From assembly GCA_949123685.1 (NCBI GenBank), contig CASBHZ010000097.1:1-10043 (forward strand): a stretch of 10,043 bases of DNA, given 5' to 3'. A program made the translations under genes and the position numbers. The notes under the pieces are model-generated. The model was not told the origin of the DNA. It was given only the letters and a program-made list of their open reading frames with translations, and did no database searches. Shown one piece after another: positions 1 through 7,226 of the stretch; within the stretch, counting starts at the first letter, position 1, and every line of letters begins with the position of its first letter. The DNA comes from an uncultured Bacteroidales bacterium. GTDB taxonomy: Bacteria; Bacteroidota; Bacteroidia; Bacteroidales; Muribaculaceae.

Positions 1-47
1 CTACACAAGGAGACACACTCTTTCCCTACACGACGCTCTTCCGATCT
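1..47 (+). other. Illumina P5-side library adapter (non-genomic)
   Basis: Positions 15-47 match the Illumina TruSeq read-1 adapter exactly, ending in GCTCTTCCGATCT. They are preceded by an 8-nt segment AAGGAGAC (7-14) in the place of the i5 index, and by CTACAC (1-6), the last six bases of the P5 flow-cell sequence. None of this is biological. Genomic sequence starts at 48. Any gene reading into this stretch is truncated by the library end. Confidence 0.98.
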
Positions 48-91
48 TTTTCTGCCATTGCAAATAGCTTTTGTTTATGATATAGATTGGT

Positions 92-169
92 TCAATTATT
101 AACCAGTGTAATCCATGGCATCGTCAGGCAAATCGGAAAAATGACCTTTTCACCATACACGTGCATCAT
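92..169 (-). CDS. Possible 25-codon leader ORF upstream of an unseen leftward gene
   Basis: A short reading frame starts with two ATG codons (169-167 and 166-164) just after a TAnnTTTG box, and ends in TGA at 94-92. Its second half is rich in Ile, Val, Leu and Thr (for example FPICLTMPWITLV). A small hairpin (TGGTT/AACCA arms at 88-92 and 101-105) covers its stop codon. A further ATG at 58-56, followed by GCA GAA, could begin the main gene, of which only 11 nt remain before the adapter. It could be a leader peptide or simply untranslated leader. The ORF is short enough to arise by chance. Confidence 0.15.
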   Translation of the reverse strand: MMHVYGEKVIFPICLTMPWITLVNN

Positions 170-173
170 TATG

Positions 174-181
174 CAAAGTTA
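174..181 (-). promoter_or_regulatory. Bacteroidetes -7 box (TAACTTTG) for a leftward gene
   Basis: On the minus strand this reads TAACTTTG, a full match to the Bacteroidetes -7 consensus TAnnTTTG. It lies 54 nt past the ftsE stop codon and directly before a possible leader. A second copy of TAACTTTG lies at 225-232, right after the ftsE stop codon. No clear -33 TTTG is placed correctly for either box. The likely role is initiation of the next gene to the left, which is cut off by the library end. Confidence 0.45.
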
Positions 182-235
182 AATAATATTTTCACTAAAT
201 TAAAACTTTATCAACTTTTTTTCTCAAAGTTAAGA

Positions 236-901
236 CTATCCTATTAATTCCTTGTCATTGCAGCGTAAAACCCGTGCAGGAAAGTCTTCAACCATCTGCA
301 TATTGTGGGTAGCCATAAGGATCGTGCGACCTTCATCAGCCAATTTATGGAGAAGGCTTACTATCTGGTATCCGGTCTGAGGATCCAGATTACCTGTAGG
401 CTCATCGGCAAGGATAAGTTTCGGTTTATTCAACAATGCCCTGGCTATCACTATGCGTTGCTGTTCTCCACCGCTAAGTTCATGAGGCATCTTATAGCTT
501 TTATTTTCCATGCCTACAGCCTTGAGCACCTCTTCTATACGCTCTTCAATCTCCGGTTTTGACTTCCATCCTGTGGCTTCAAGTACGAACCTTAGATTCG
601 CTTTTGCAGACCGGTCCTGAAGCAATTGAAAATCCTGGAAAACAATACCTACATGCCTACGCAGATAAGGAATCTGCCTCCTCTTAAGGTGCAGCAAATC
701 ATATCCGAGCACCTCTGCCCGTTCACCATGGGTTATCTCCACATCGGCATACATGGTTTTAAGCAAAGAACTCTTGCCACTACCGACCCTGCCGACAAGA
801 TAGCAAAATTCACCCTCTTCCACCGTGAAAGTGACATCCTTCATCACGAGGCGATCCGCCCTCTCTATCTCTACTTTTTTATAATCAATAATTATTCCCA
901 T
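236..901 (-). CDS. ftsE: FtsE-type ABC transporter ATP-binding protein
   Basis: This is a complete 221-residue ABC ATPase of FtsE size. Visible motifs in order are Walker A GRVGSGKS (37-44), Q-loop Gln89 in VFQDFQLL, signature LSGGEQQR (142-149), Walker B LILADEP (162-168), the D-loop NLD (171-173) and H-loop His199 in ATHN. The length, the LSGGEQQR signature and the DEPTGNLD run are typical of the FtsE/LolD/MacB group. In the FtsEX complex, ATP hydrolysis by FtsE at the inner face of the membrane drives FtsX to control septal peptidoglycan hydrolysis. No ftsX is adjacent, so the partner must lie elsewhere; LolD-like lipoprotein export is the main alternative. The ATG at 901-899 is 9 nt after the radA stop codon, so the two genes are probably co-transcribed and translationally coupled. 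Confidence 0.85.
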   Translation of the reverse strand: MGIIIDYKKVEIERADRLVMKDVTFTVEEGEFCYLVGRVGSGKSSLLKTMYADVEITHGERAEVLGYDLLHLKRRQIPYLRRHVGIVFQDFQLLQDRSAKANLRFVLEATGWKSKPEIEERIEEVLKAVGMENKSYKMPHELSGGEQQRIVIARALLNKPKLILADEPTGNLDPQTGYQIVSLLHKLADEGRTILMATHNMQMVEDFPARVLRCNDKELIG

Positions 902-910
902 TGTCAGTAA

Positions 911-2278
911 TCAGCTGAATATGTTTTTAAATACCTCTTCCACCTTTCCCACTTCCACTATATTTATACTGAAAGTATCTTTAATCCCTTTCAAATTTCC
1001 CTTGGGGATAATGATAGTCTCGAATCCTAATTTCTGAGCTTCAGAAACCCTTTGTTCAATCCTCGTGACAGTACGAATCTCCCCTGAAAGTCCGACTTCT
1101 CCAGCAAACGCTGTTTTACGGTCTATAGCGACATCAAAATTAGAACTCATTATAGAAGCAACCACTGCCATGTCAAGGGCAGGATCCGCAACTTTCAATC
1201 CACCGGCAATATTAAGAAAAACGTCCTTCTGCGACAATTTGAATTTAGCTTTCTTCTCAAGAACCGCCAGCAACATGTTTAGGCGACGCTGATCAAATCC
1301 GGTTACGGATCGCTGGGGCGTACCATAAGCCGCCGACGACACCAGAGCCTGCACCTCTACCATAAAAGGGCGTATACCTTCCATCGTAACGCCAATGGAT
1401 ATGCCGCTCATCTCTTCATCCCTATTCTCGGAAAGTAACATTTCCGAAGGATTCTTAACCTCCTTCAGACCTTTCTGCACCATTTCGTATATCCCAATCT
1501 CAGTTGTGGATCCAAACCGGTTTTTTATAGCCCTGAGAATCCGGTAGAGATATTGTCTGTCCCCCTCAAACTGAAGAACAGTGTCAACAATATGTTCAAG
1601 AACCTTAGGACCGGCAATGGCACCATCCTTATTGATGTGACCGACTAAAATAACCGGCACTCCCGACTCTTTTGCATACCTCAATAATGAAGCGGCGCAT
1701 TCCCTTACCTGGGACACGCTTCCGGGCGCCGACTCTATTTCATTAGAACAGATAGTCTGAATAGAATCTACAACTACAAGTCCGGGAGCAATATTTTCTA
1801 TCTGGGTGAAAATATTATCGAGATTTGTTTCACACAATATAAAAGTTTCTTCAGAAACTTTGCCCAGCCGGTCTGCTCGCAGTTTCAACTGCGATGCGCT
1901 CTCCTCTCCTGATATATAAAGAATCCGCCTATTGCGGATAGAGAGAATATTTTGCAACAGCAGTGTGGATTTACCGATTCCCGGTTCCCCGCCAATCAAT
2001 GTAAGGCTACCGGCAACCAGACCTCCACCGAGAACCCGGTTTAATTCAGATGACGGCATCTTCATGCGCATTTCCTCCCGGACCTCAATCTCTGAAAGCT
2101 TTAATGGCTTACTACTTTTGACAAGACCTTTCTTGCCCGCCTTCCCCGGCTTTGCAGACACTTTCTCTTCGACAAATGAATTCCATTCGCCGCATCCTGG
2201 ACATTTACCTAACCATTTCGGACTCTCATATCCACAATTATTGCAGAAATATACAGATTTTGTCTTTGTTGTTGCCAT
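911..2278 (-). CDS. radA: DNA repair protein RadA (Sms)
   Basis: RadA is a RecA-like, DnaB-like ATPase that helps branch migration and processing of recombination intermediates. The product is 455 residues from the chosen start, a normal length. An N-terminal four-cysteine zinc finger is visible (Cys12, 15, 26, 29), followed by Walker A GEPGIGKS (97-104), Walker B VVVD (168-171), the RadA-specific KNRFG motif (252-256), and a C-terminal Lon-protease-like domain with GEVGLSGEIR (393-402). An in-frame ATG 18 codons upstream (2332) is possible. I prefer 2278 because family members begin just before the zinc finger, and because the only good -7 box (2311-2318) would leave the upstream ATG untranscribed. 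It is the first gene of a pair with ftsE and is divergent from mdh. Confidence 0.95.
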   Translation of the reverse strand: MATTKTKSVYFCNNCGYESPKWLGKCPGCGEWNSFVEEKVSAKPGKAGKKGLVKSSKPLKLSEIEVREEMRMKMPSSELNRVLGGGLVAGSLTLIGGEPGIGKSTLLLQNILSIRNRRILYISGEESASQLKLRADRLGKVSEETFILCETNLDNIFTQIENIAPGLVVVDSIQTICSNEIESAPGSVSQVRECAASLLRYAKESGVPVILVGHINKDGAIAGPKVLEHIVDTVLQFEGDRQYLYRILRAIKNRFGSTTEIGIYEMVQKGLKEVKNPSEMLLSENRDEEMSGISIGVTMEGIRPFMVEVQALVSSAAYGTPQRSVTGFDQRRLNMLLAVLEKKAKFKLSQKDVFLNIAGGLKVADPALDMAVVASIMSSNFDVAIDRKTAFAGEVGLSGEIRTVTRIEQRVSEAQKLGFETIIIPKGNLKGIKDTFSINIVEVGKVEEVFKNIFS

Positions 2279-2283
2279 AAACA

Positions 2284-2309
2284 AATGAAGTTGTTTAAAC
2301 AACTTCATT
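2284..2309. repeat. Perfect 26-bp palindrome in the radA leader
   Basis: The 26 bases are their own reverse complement, with TTTAAA at the centre and AATGAAG/CTTCATT outer ends. The palindrome ends 5 nt before the radA start codon and lies just downstream of the -7 box at 2311-2318, so it should overlap the transcription start. It could be an operator for a dimeric regulator, or form a hairpin at the 5' end of the radA-ftsE mRNA that hides the start codon region. Confidence 0.8.
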
Positions 2310-2310
2310 G

Positions 2311-2318
2311 CAAAATTA
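2311..2318 (-). promoter_or_regulatory. Probable radA -7 box (TAATTTTG)
   Basis: On the minus strand the sequence is TAATTTTG, matching TAnnTTTG. It lies 32 nt upstream of the chosen radA ATG. A TTTG at 2333-2330 is too close (11 nt) to be a normal -33 element, so the call rests on the -7 match and its position alone. Confidence 0.45.
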
Positions 2319-2385
2319 ATGAATATTTTCAAACTTTTCCATTCTTACAACATTATAATAATAAAAAGATTTAATAAGTTTTATC

Positions 2386-3399
2386 ATGAAATTTCTAACA
2401 GACGAAAAATTACTGATCGTTGGCGCAGGCGGAATGATCGGTTCAAACATGGCACAAACTGCCATAATGATGCACCTGACTCCCAATATATGTCTCTATG
2501 ACCCTTATGCAAAGGGACTTGAAGGAGTTGCGGAGGAGTTATTACATTGCGGATTTGAGGGATTAAATCTCACCTATACCGACGATATAGAGGCAGCATT
2601 CACTGATGCCAAATATATTGTAACATCAGGCGGTGCTCCAAGAAAAGCCGGAATGACGCGCGAAGACCTGCTGAAAGGGAATGCAAAGATTGCCGAAGAC
2701 TTCGGAAAGAACGTCCGTAAGTATTGCCCCGACGTGAAGCATATAGTTGTCATATTCAATCCTGCAGACATTACAGGACTTGTAACCCTTCTCTATTCCG
2801 GTGTCAAACCATCATGCGTGACAACCCTTGCAGCTCTTGACAGCACACGTCTCCGCAGTGAACTTGCAAAATACTTCAAGATATCTCCCGACAGGATAAC
2901 CAACGCAAGAACATACGGCGGACATGGCGAACAGATGGCTGTTTTCGAATCAACTACAATGGTCGACGGCAAACCGCTTAAGGAAATGATAGAGACCGGT
3001 ATCATTCCCGCAGACGACTGGACAGAAATGAAAACAAGAGTTATCCAGGGCGGCAAGAACATTATTGACCTCCGCGGCAGGTCTTCATTCCAAAGCCCTG
3101 CATATCTATCAATAGAAATGATAGCGGCGGCAATGGGAGGGGCTCCATTCAAATGGCCTGCAGGAGTCTATGTCAATGACAAAAAATTCAGTCATATCAT
3201 GATGGCTATGGAGACTGTCATCAATAAGGATGGCGTTACGTTCAAACCCATAGACGGGACTCCCGAAGAGAATGCCGCCCTCGAAAAAAGTTATGAACAC
3301 CTTTGCGCACTCCGTGACGAAGTTATCTCACTGGGAATAATGCCGCCAATATCCGAATGGGCAAAACTCAATACATATCTTGACGCAGAAACCATGTAA
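2386..3399 (+). CDS. mdh: Malate dehydrogenase (NAD-dependent)
   Basis: The enzyme interconverts malate and oxaloacetate with NAD in the cytoplasm. In Bacteroidales this step belongs to the reductive branch that leads to fumarate and succinate. The protein is 337 residues, usual for lactate/malate dehydrogenases. Seen in order: the Rossmann glycine motif GAGGMIGSN (13-21), Asp39 at the end of strand 2 (NAD preference), the substrate loop APRKAGMTRED with Arg86 and Arg92, NPADI (125-129), the catalytic Asp152/Arg155 in LDSTRL, and the catalytic His180 in GGHGEQM. The substrate loop arginine favours malate over lactate. The start has no Shine-Dalgarno, normal for the phylum, and I found no convincing promoter in front. 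The gene is followed by its own terminator, so it is probably monocistronic. Confidence 0.93.
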   Translation: MKFLTDEKLLIVGAGGMIGSNMAQTAIMMHLTPNICLYDPYAKGLEGVAEELLHCGFEGLNLTYTDDIEAAFTDAKYIVTSGGAPRKAGMTREDLLKGNAKIAEDFGKNVRKYCPDVKHIVVIFNPADITGLVTLLYSGVKPSCVTTLAALDSTRLRSELAKYFKISPDRITNARTYGGHGEQMAVFESTTMVDGKPLKEMIETGIIPADDWTEMKTRVIQGGKNIIDLRGRSSFQSPAYLSIEMIAAAMGGAPFKWPAGVYVNDKKFSHIMMAMETVINKDGVTFKPIDGTPEENAALEKSYEHLCALRDEVISLGIMPPISEWAKLNTYLDAETM

Positions 3400-3415
3400 T
3401 TTTTCACATCACTTG

Positions 3416-3456
3416 AAAAAGAGGATAGATGTTTTCCAACATCTATCCTCTTTTTT
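3416..3456 (+). terminator. Hairpin terminator after mdh
   Basis: An uninterrupted 18-bp stem has arms at 3416-3433 and 3438-3455 with a 4-nt loop TTCC. The arms begin with an A-run and end with a T-run (AAAAAGAGG/CCTCTTTTT). The T-tract therefore lies within the descending arm plus one more T, and the same structure could act on the opposite strand. It begins 16 nt after the mdh stop codon. Confidence 0.9.
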
Positions 3457-3469
3457 CTCAATAAAAATT

Positions 3470-3499
3470 TTTGTCATAATGATTTAAACATTATATTTG
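3470..3499 (+). promoter_or_regulatory. Bacteroidetes promoter for serC-serA
   Basis: A -33 element TTTG (3470-3473) and a -7 element TATATTTG (3492-3499) are separated by 18 nt, close to the consensus TTTG / TAnnTTTG used by the primary sigma factor of Bacteroidetes. Transcription should start around 3504-3507, giving a leader of about 25-28 nt before the serC ATG. This is the best promoter in the window. Confidence 0.8.
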
Positions 3500-3531
3500 C
3501 CACCAAAATCATTTTAACCATTAAAACGATC

Positions 3532-4599
3532 ATGAAGAAACACAATTTTTATGCAGGACCAAGCATCCTCAGTCCCTACACTATTCAGAAAACTGCCGAG
3601 GCTATCCAGGACTTTTCAGACATGGGTCTTTCCATTCTCGAGATTTCTCATCGTAGCAAACAATTTCAAGCAGTAATGGATGAAGCAGTAGACCTCACCA
3701 AAGAACTTCTGAATCTTCCCGAGAATTATCATGTTCTCTTCCTCGGTGGCGGCGCAAGTCTGCAATTCTGCATGGTTCCTTTCAACCTTCTTAACAAGAA
3801 AGCTGCATATATCAATACAGGCACATGGGCAACAAATGCAATAAAGGAAGCCAAGCTGTTTGGTGAAGTTGACGTTCTCGCTTCTTCTGAAGACTCCAAG
3901 TTTAATTACATCCCCAAAGGGTTCACGATTCCCTCAGATGTAGATTATTTCCACTTCACATCCAACAACACAATTTACGGAACAGAGATCCGTCACGACT
4001 TTGACACAGAAGTTCCGGTAGTTTGCGACATGTCGTCAGACATATTCTCCCGTGAGTTCGATCCTACAAAATATTCATTAATATATGCAGGAGCTCAGAA
4101 GAACCTTGCTCCCTCCGGTGTGACAATCGTAATCGTCAAAGAGGATGTCCTCGGAAAAGTGAGCCGTGAGATACCGACAATGCTTGACTATCGCACCCAC
4201 ATCAAGAAAGGTTCAATGTTCAATACACCGCCGGTATTGCCTATCTATTCCGCACTCATGACTCTCCGCTATTATAAGGAGATGGGCGGCGTCAAAGCAA
4301 TGGAGAAACTTGATATGGAAAAAGCTGCTTTGCTTTATGATGAAATTGACCGCAACAAACTGTTCATGGGAACCGTGGCAGAAGAAGACCGCTCTATCAT
4401 GAACGTTTGCTTCGTAATGAAACCTGACTATGCCGAACTTGAAAAAGATTTCATGGAGTTTGCCACTTCAAAAGGTATCCTCGGAATAAAGGGACACCGC
4501 TCCGTGGGAGGCTTCCGCGCATCTCTTTACAATGCACTTCCACTCGATAGCGTGAAAGTCCTTGTAGATGCAATGAAAGAATTTGAGGCTAAACATTAA
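3532..4599 (+). CDS. serC: Phosphoserine aminotransferase
   Basis: SerC transfers the amino group of glutamate to 3-phosphohydroxypyruvate, giving phosphoserine. It is the second step of serine synthesis and can also act in the pyridoxal phosphate route. The 355-residue protein is full length for the PLP-dependent class V family. Visible marks are the N-terminal [11 protein letters not shown] (40-41), the phosphate-binding GGGAS (73-77 region), Trp99 in GTWA that stacks on PLP, the [10 protein letters not shown] segment (143-152), Asp166 in CDMSSD, the PLP lysine Lys190 in [10 protein letters not shown], and the C-terminal substrate-phosphate motif [14 protein letters not shown] (321-334). 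It is the first gene of a two-gene unit: serA starts 12 nt after its stop codon, and a near-consensus promoter stands upstream. No serB is present in the window. Confidence 0.96.
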   Translation: MKKHNFYAGPSILSPYTIQKTAEAIQDFSDMGLSILEISHRSKQFQAVMDEAVDLTKELLNLPENYHVLFLGGGASLQFCMVPFNLLNKKAAYINTGTWATNAIKEAKLFGEVDVLASSEDSKFNYIPKGFTIPSDVDYFHFTSNNTIYGTEIRHDFDTEVPVVCDMSSDIFSREFDPTKYSLIYAGAQKNLAPSGVTIVIVKEDVLGKVSREIPTMLDYRTHIKKGSMFNTPPVLPIYSALMTLRYYKEMGGVKAMEKLDMEKAALLYDEIDRNKLFMGTVAEEDRSIMNVCFVMKPDYAELEKDFMEFATSKGILGIKGHRSVGGFRASLYNALPLDSVKVLVDAMKEFEAKH

Positions 4600-4611
4600 T
4601 CAGATTCCGCT

Positions 4612-5532
4612 ATGAAAATATTAGTATTCACAGAGAAGCCTTTCGCTCCTGCAGCAGTAAAGGCGATAGCTGAAACAGTCAATGCATCCGGCAACGAACT
4701 TAAGCTTGTTGAAGGTGGCACACGTGAAGACTTCGTTGACGCTATTGCAGACGTTGACGCCCTTATCGTAAGAAGCGACAAAGTTGACCGCGCACTCCTT
4801 GACCATGCAAATAACCTGAAAGTGATCGTGCGTGCCGGTGCCGGTTATGATAACATAGACCTTGATGCCGCATCCGAGAAAAAAATATGCGTGATGAACA
4901 CCCCCGGTCAAAATTCAAATGCAGTTGCAGAACTTGTATTCGGAATGATCGTGATGATGTGTCGCAATCAATATAACGGAAAATCGGGCACCGAATTAAA
5001 AGATAAATCCCTTGGCATATATGCTTATGGACAAGTGGGACGTAACGTTGCCCGCATAGCCAAAGGATTCGGCATGAAACTTGAGGCTCTCGATAAATTT
5101 GTTGATGATGCTGTTATGGAAGCTGACGGTATCAAACCGTTGCATGACGTGAAAGAACTTTTCACTAACAATGATTTCGTTTCCCTCCATATCCCGGCAA
5201 CAGCCGAAACACGCAACTCCATCGGTTACGATCTTGTGACTCTAATGCCCAAGAATGGCGTGCTTGTAAACACCGCACGTAAGGAAGTGATTGATGAGGC
5301 AGGACTAATAAAAGCTTTGGAAGAACGTCCTGACCTTCGTTATGTATCCGACATAAAACCGGATGCCGCTGAAGAATTTGAGCATAAATTCGCGTCACGC
5401 GTATTCTTCACTCCTAAGAAGATGGGGGCACAAACAGCTGAAGCCAATTTCAATGCAGGCGTGGCTGCCGCCGAGCAATCCATAGCCTACCTTAAAGACG
5501 GTTGGAACAAATATCAGGTAAACCGCTTCTAA
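4612..5532 (+). CDS. serA: D-3-phosphoglycerate dehydrogenase, short Bacteroidales type
   Basis: SerA oxidises 3-phosphoglycerate to 3-phosphohydroxypyruvate with NAD, feeding SerC encoded just upstream. The 306-residue protein has only the catalytic and nucleotide-binding domains; the C-terminal ACT domain that gives serine feedback in many SerA enzymes is absent. Seen: RSD (54-56), RAGAGYDNID (74-83), NTPGQNSNAVAEL (96-108), the nucleotide loop AYGQVG (138-143, Ala where the first Gly of GxGxxG is usual), Asp161 for NAD, HIPATAET (193-200), and Arg223 in NTARKEVIDE. The usual catalytic Glu and His segments (DVFExEP and TPHxGxxT) are replaced by SDIKPD (246-251) and TPKKMGAQT (267-275). From memory this variant recurs in Bacteroidales SerA proteins. 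The serC-serA pairing supports the function; the changed active site is the reason for less than full confidence. Confidence 0.88.
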   Translation: MKILVFTEKPFAPAAVKAIAETVNASGNELKLVEGGTREDFVDAIADVDALIVRSDKVDRALLDHANNLKVIVRAGAGYDNIDLDAASEKKICVMNTPGQNSNAVAELVFGMIVMMCRNQYNGKSGTELKDKSLGIYAYGQVGRNVARIAKGFGMKLEALDKFVDDAVMEADGIKPLHDVKELFTNNDFVSLHIPATAETRNSIGYDLVTLMPKNGVLVNTARKEVIDEAGLIKALEERPDLRYVSDIKPDAAEEFEHKFASRVFFTPKKMGAQTAEANFNAGVAAAEQSIAYLKDGWNKYQVNRF

Positions 5533-5551
5533 ATTCGTTTTTAGAAATAAT

Positions 5552-5597
5552 AGTATGAAAAGAGGTGCAGGAGTTTTCTTGCACCTCTTTTCATACT
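5552..5597 (+). terminator. Hairpin terminator after serA
   Basis: Perfect 18-bp arms at 5552-5569 and 5580-5597 enclose a 10-nt loop. As after mdh, the arms carry GAAAAGAGG and CCTCTTTTC, so the T-run lies within the stem and the structure may stop transcription in both directions. It begins 20 nt after the serA stop codon and closes the serC-serA unit. Confidence 0.85.
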
Positions 5598-5617
5598 TGA
5601 AATCACAGATCTACAAT

Positions 5618-5653
5618 CGGTAACGTTTCCGAAAATATTCGGAAACGTTACCG
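5618..5653. repeat. 16-bp inverted repeat containing two LacI-operator-like units
   Basis: Arms at 5618-5633 and 5638-5653 are perfect inverted copies around the spacer AATA. Each arm also holds a 14-nt near-palindrome centred on AACGTT (CGGTAACGTTTCCG at 5618-5631 and its mirror at 5640-5653, one mismatched pair each). The two centres are 22 bp apart, about two helical turns. Central CG within AACGTT is the hallmark of many LacI-family operators. The site lies 44 nt upstream of the -7 box for the 5800 gene. Alternatively it is a second serA terminator, as TTTTT follows four bases after the stem. Confidence 0.7.
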
Positions 5654-5697
5654 CTAATTTTTAAGACATAAACTGGTAAATATGAGGTTTATATGCT

Positions 5698-5705
5698 TAA
5701 CTTTG
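5698..5705 (+). promoter_or_regulatory. Probable -7 box (TAACTTTG) for the secreted-protein gene
   Basis: TAACTTTG matches the Bacteroidetes -7 consensus and lies 94 nt before the ATG at 5800, giving a leader of roughly 85-90 nt. No good -33 TTTG is seen at the usual distance, which would fit a promoter depending on an activator bound upstream, possibly at the inverted repeat 5618-5653. Confidence 0.5.
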
Positions 5706-5799
5706 CAACATAGAAACACGGATTGGAGCAAAATAATTCCGGTTTGACATGAAAGAATAAAGTTGACCTATAATCAAAAAAAATTTAAAATACCAGTTT

Positions 5800-7209
5800 A
5801 TGAAAAGATTTACCACTCTCGCGATTTCGTTGGCTACGTTTTCTACAGTATCGCTAAACGCGCAGGACTTCGTAGTTCTATCCACCCCCGACGACATCCT
5901 CGAACACTCAATTGAAACTGAAAACGGAGCTAAAAACGCTTTAATGTCTGTGCTCGAAAATGCGGCAGCAACCGATGCTGAAAAAACCGCAGCAATGCAG
6001 GTTTATATGCAGAAAGCCGATCCTAAACCCGGATACGGATTCGATATGTCTTTTCTTATTCCTTATAACTCTGTTACAGCAGACAACAAAGGACAATACA
6101 CCAAAGAGCGACTCGCCGAATACTGGCATTGCGATATCGAAGGAGTTCAACCTGATGCATCTTCCAACACACTGCAGGTAGATTCCGATACAGATAACGG
6201 CACATTCATGAGAATTTATTCTGCAGACAAGTTTAAAACAGAACAATCATTCAATAAATTTCTGGTTTATCAAGAGGCAGATCTTTCAGCCGGTGATTAT
6301 GTACTTAAAATAAAAGCATTCACCAAAGGGGCGATAAACTGCTCAACGTTATCTGCCGGTGAATATAATTCCACTACAACAATCTCCAGGTCTCCCATGC
6401 AGGATATTTCCTTGAATTTTAAGATGGAAAATCCCGACAAAATCAAACTCGGAATCAAACGCAACGATGCCGCAGGAAGTTTGACACATGTTTGTTTCAA
6501 TGACATGTTCCTTTTCAAGGTTTCTGATATTATCGAAATAAAGGATAATGCCGCAGGACCTCTCAATGCTGCTGAAAATGCGACGGTCCAGTTAAGCCGG
6601 ACATTCAAGAACGACCGTTATTATCCCATATGCCTCCCATTCGTCGTCGAGAATTGGCGTGACAAATTCGAAGATCTTCTCCTTTGGAACAATTATACCG
6701 AAGGCGAGTTAAAATTCGCCACCGTTTCAGGAACAAACACTCAAGCCCGCAAACCATATCTTGTAAAATTCAAATATGATATAACCGAAGACAATTACAT
6801 CATATTCGAGAATGTAAAAATACAATCAGGCAATGCCGGGACATGGGTAAAAGATGCTGAAAACATGCCTAAAATGGTTGGAAACTGGGCAGCTGGCACA
6901 ATCCCGTCAAACTGTTACTATCTTGATGGCGATGAATGGAAACTAAGCGACGGAACAGCACCTCTTACATCTTTCTCGGCATATATTGACGCAACCGAAT
7001 TGACAGAACGCCCCCTTACATTAAAAATGAACACGGGCACAACAACAACAGTAATAGAGACTATTCAGAGAGACTCTGAAGATTCCATCATAAGCGTGCA
7101 TAATCTACAAGGCATATTCATAAGGAATGCAGAGAATATGTCTGAAGCACTTGATAATCTTCCATCAGGTATTTATATTGTTAATGGTAAAAAGATTGTG
7201 AAACACTAA
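5800..7209 (+). CDS. Secreted multidomain protein with a type IX-like C-terminal tail
   Basis: I do not recognise a named function. The 469-residue product begins with a signal peptide (MKRFTTLAIS and onward, likely cut after Ala21 of LNAQ). Residues 22-80 are a charged, probably helical stretch. About 155-243 look like a beta-sandwich of the galactose-binding or carbohydrate-binding type (LSAGDYVLKIKAF ... IKLGIKRND ... FNDMFLFKV). About 262-410 resemble a beta-rich repeat domain found in many Bacteroidales surface proteins (YYPICLPF at 274-281, RKPYLVKF at 317-324, YYLDGDEWKL at 373-382). The end (431-469: VHNLQGIF ... LPSGIYIVNGKKIVKH) resembles the type A sorting tail of type IX secretion cargo. 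It is therefore probably exported to the cell surface or outside. It has a -7 box upstream and its own terminator. Substrate binding is an inference from fold-like patterns only. Confidence 0.8.
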   Translation: MKRFTTLAISLATFSTVSLNAQDFVVLSTPDDILEHSIETENGAKNALMSVLENAAATDAEKTAAMQVYMQKADPKPGYGFDMSFLIPYNSVTADNKGQYTKERLAEYWHCDIEGVQPDASSNTLQVDSDTDNGTFMRIYSADKFKTEQSFNKFLVYQEADLSAGDYVLKIKAFTKGAINCSTLSAGEYNSTTTISRSPMQDISLNFKMENPDKIKLGIKRNDAAGSLTHVCFNDMFLFKVSDIIEIKDNAAGPLNAAENATVQLSRTFKNDRYYPICLPFVVENWRDKFEDLLLWNNYTEGELKFATVSGTNTQARKPYLVKFKYDITEDNYIIFENVKIQSGNAGTWVKDAENMPKMVGNWAAGTIPSNCYYLDGDEWKLSDGTAPLTSFSAYIDATELTERPLTLKMNTGTTTTVIETIQRDSEDSIISVHNLQGIFIRNAENMSEALDNLPSGIYIVNGKKIVKH

Positions 7210-7226
7210 TCAGTAGCAAATACTGG

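Noticed and set aside
2279..2332. An 18-residue N-terminal extension of RadA starting at ATG 2332
   Set aside because: It lies across the palindrome and upstream of the best -7 box, and family members start just before the zinc finger, as from 2278.
2375..2382. TAAGTTTT as a -7 box for mdh
   Set aside because: It misses the final G and ends three bases before the start codon, which would make the mRNA leaderless; no -33 element supports it.
4621..5398. Several minus-strand ORFs of 60-100 codons opposite serA
   Set aside because: They are complementary-strand shadows of a well-supported gene, without promoters or recognisable motifs.
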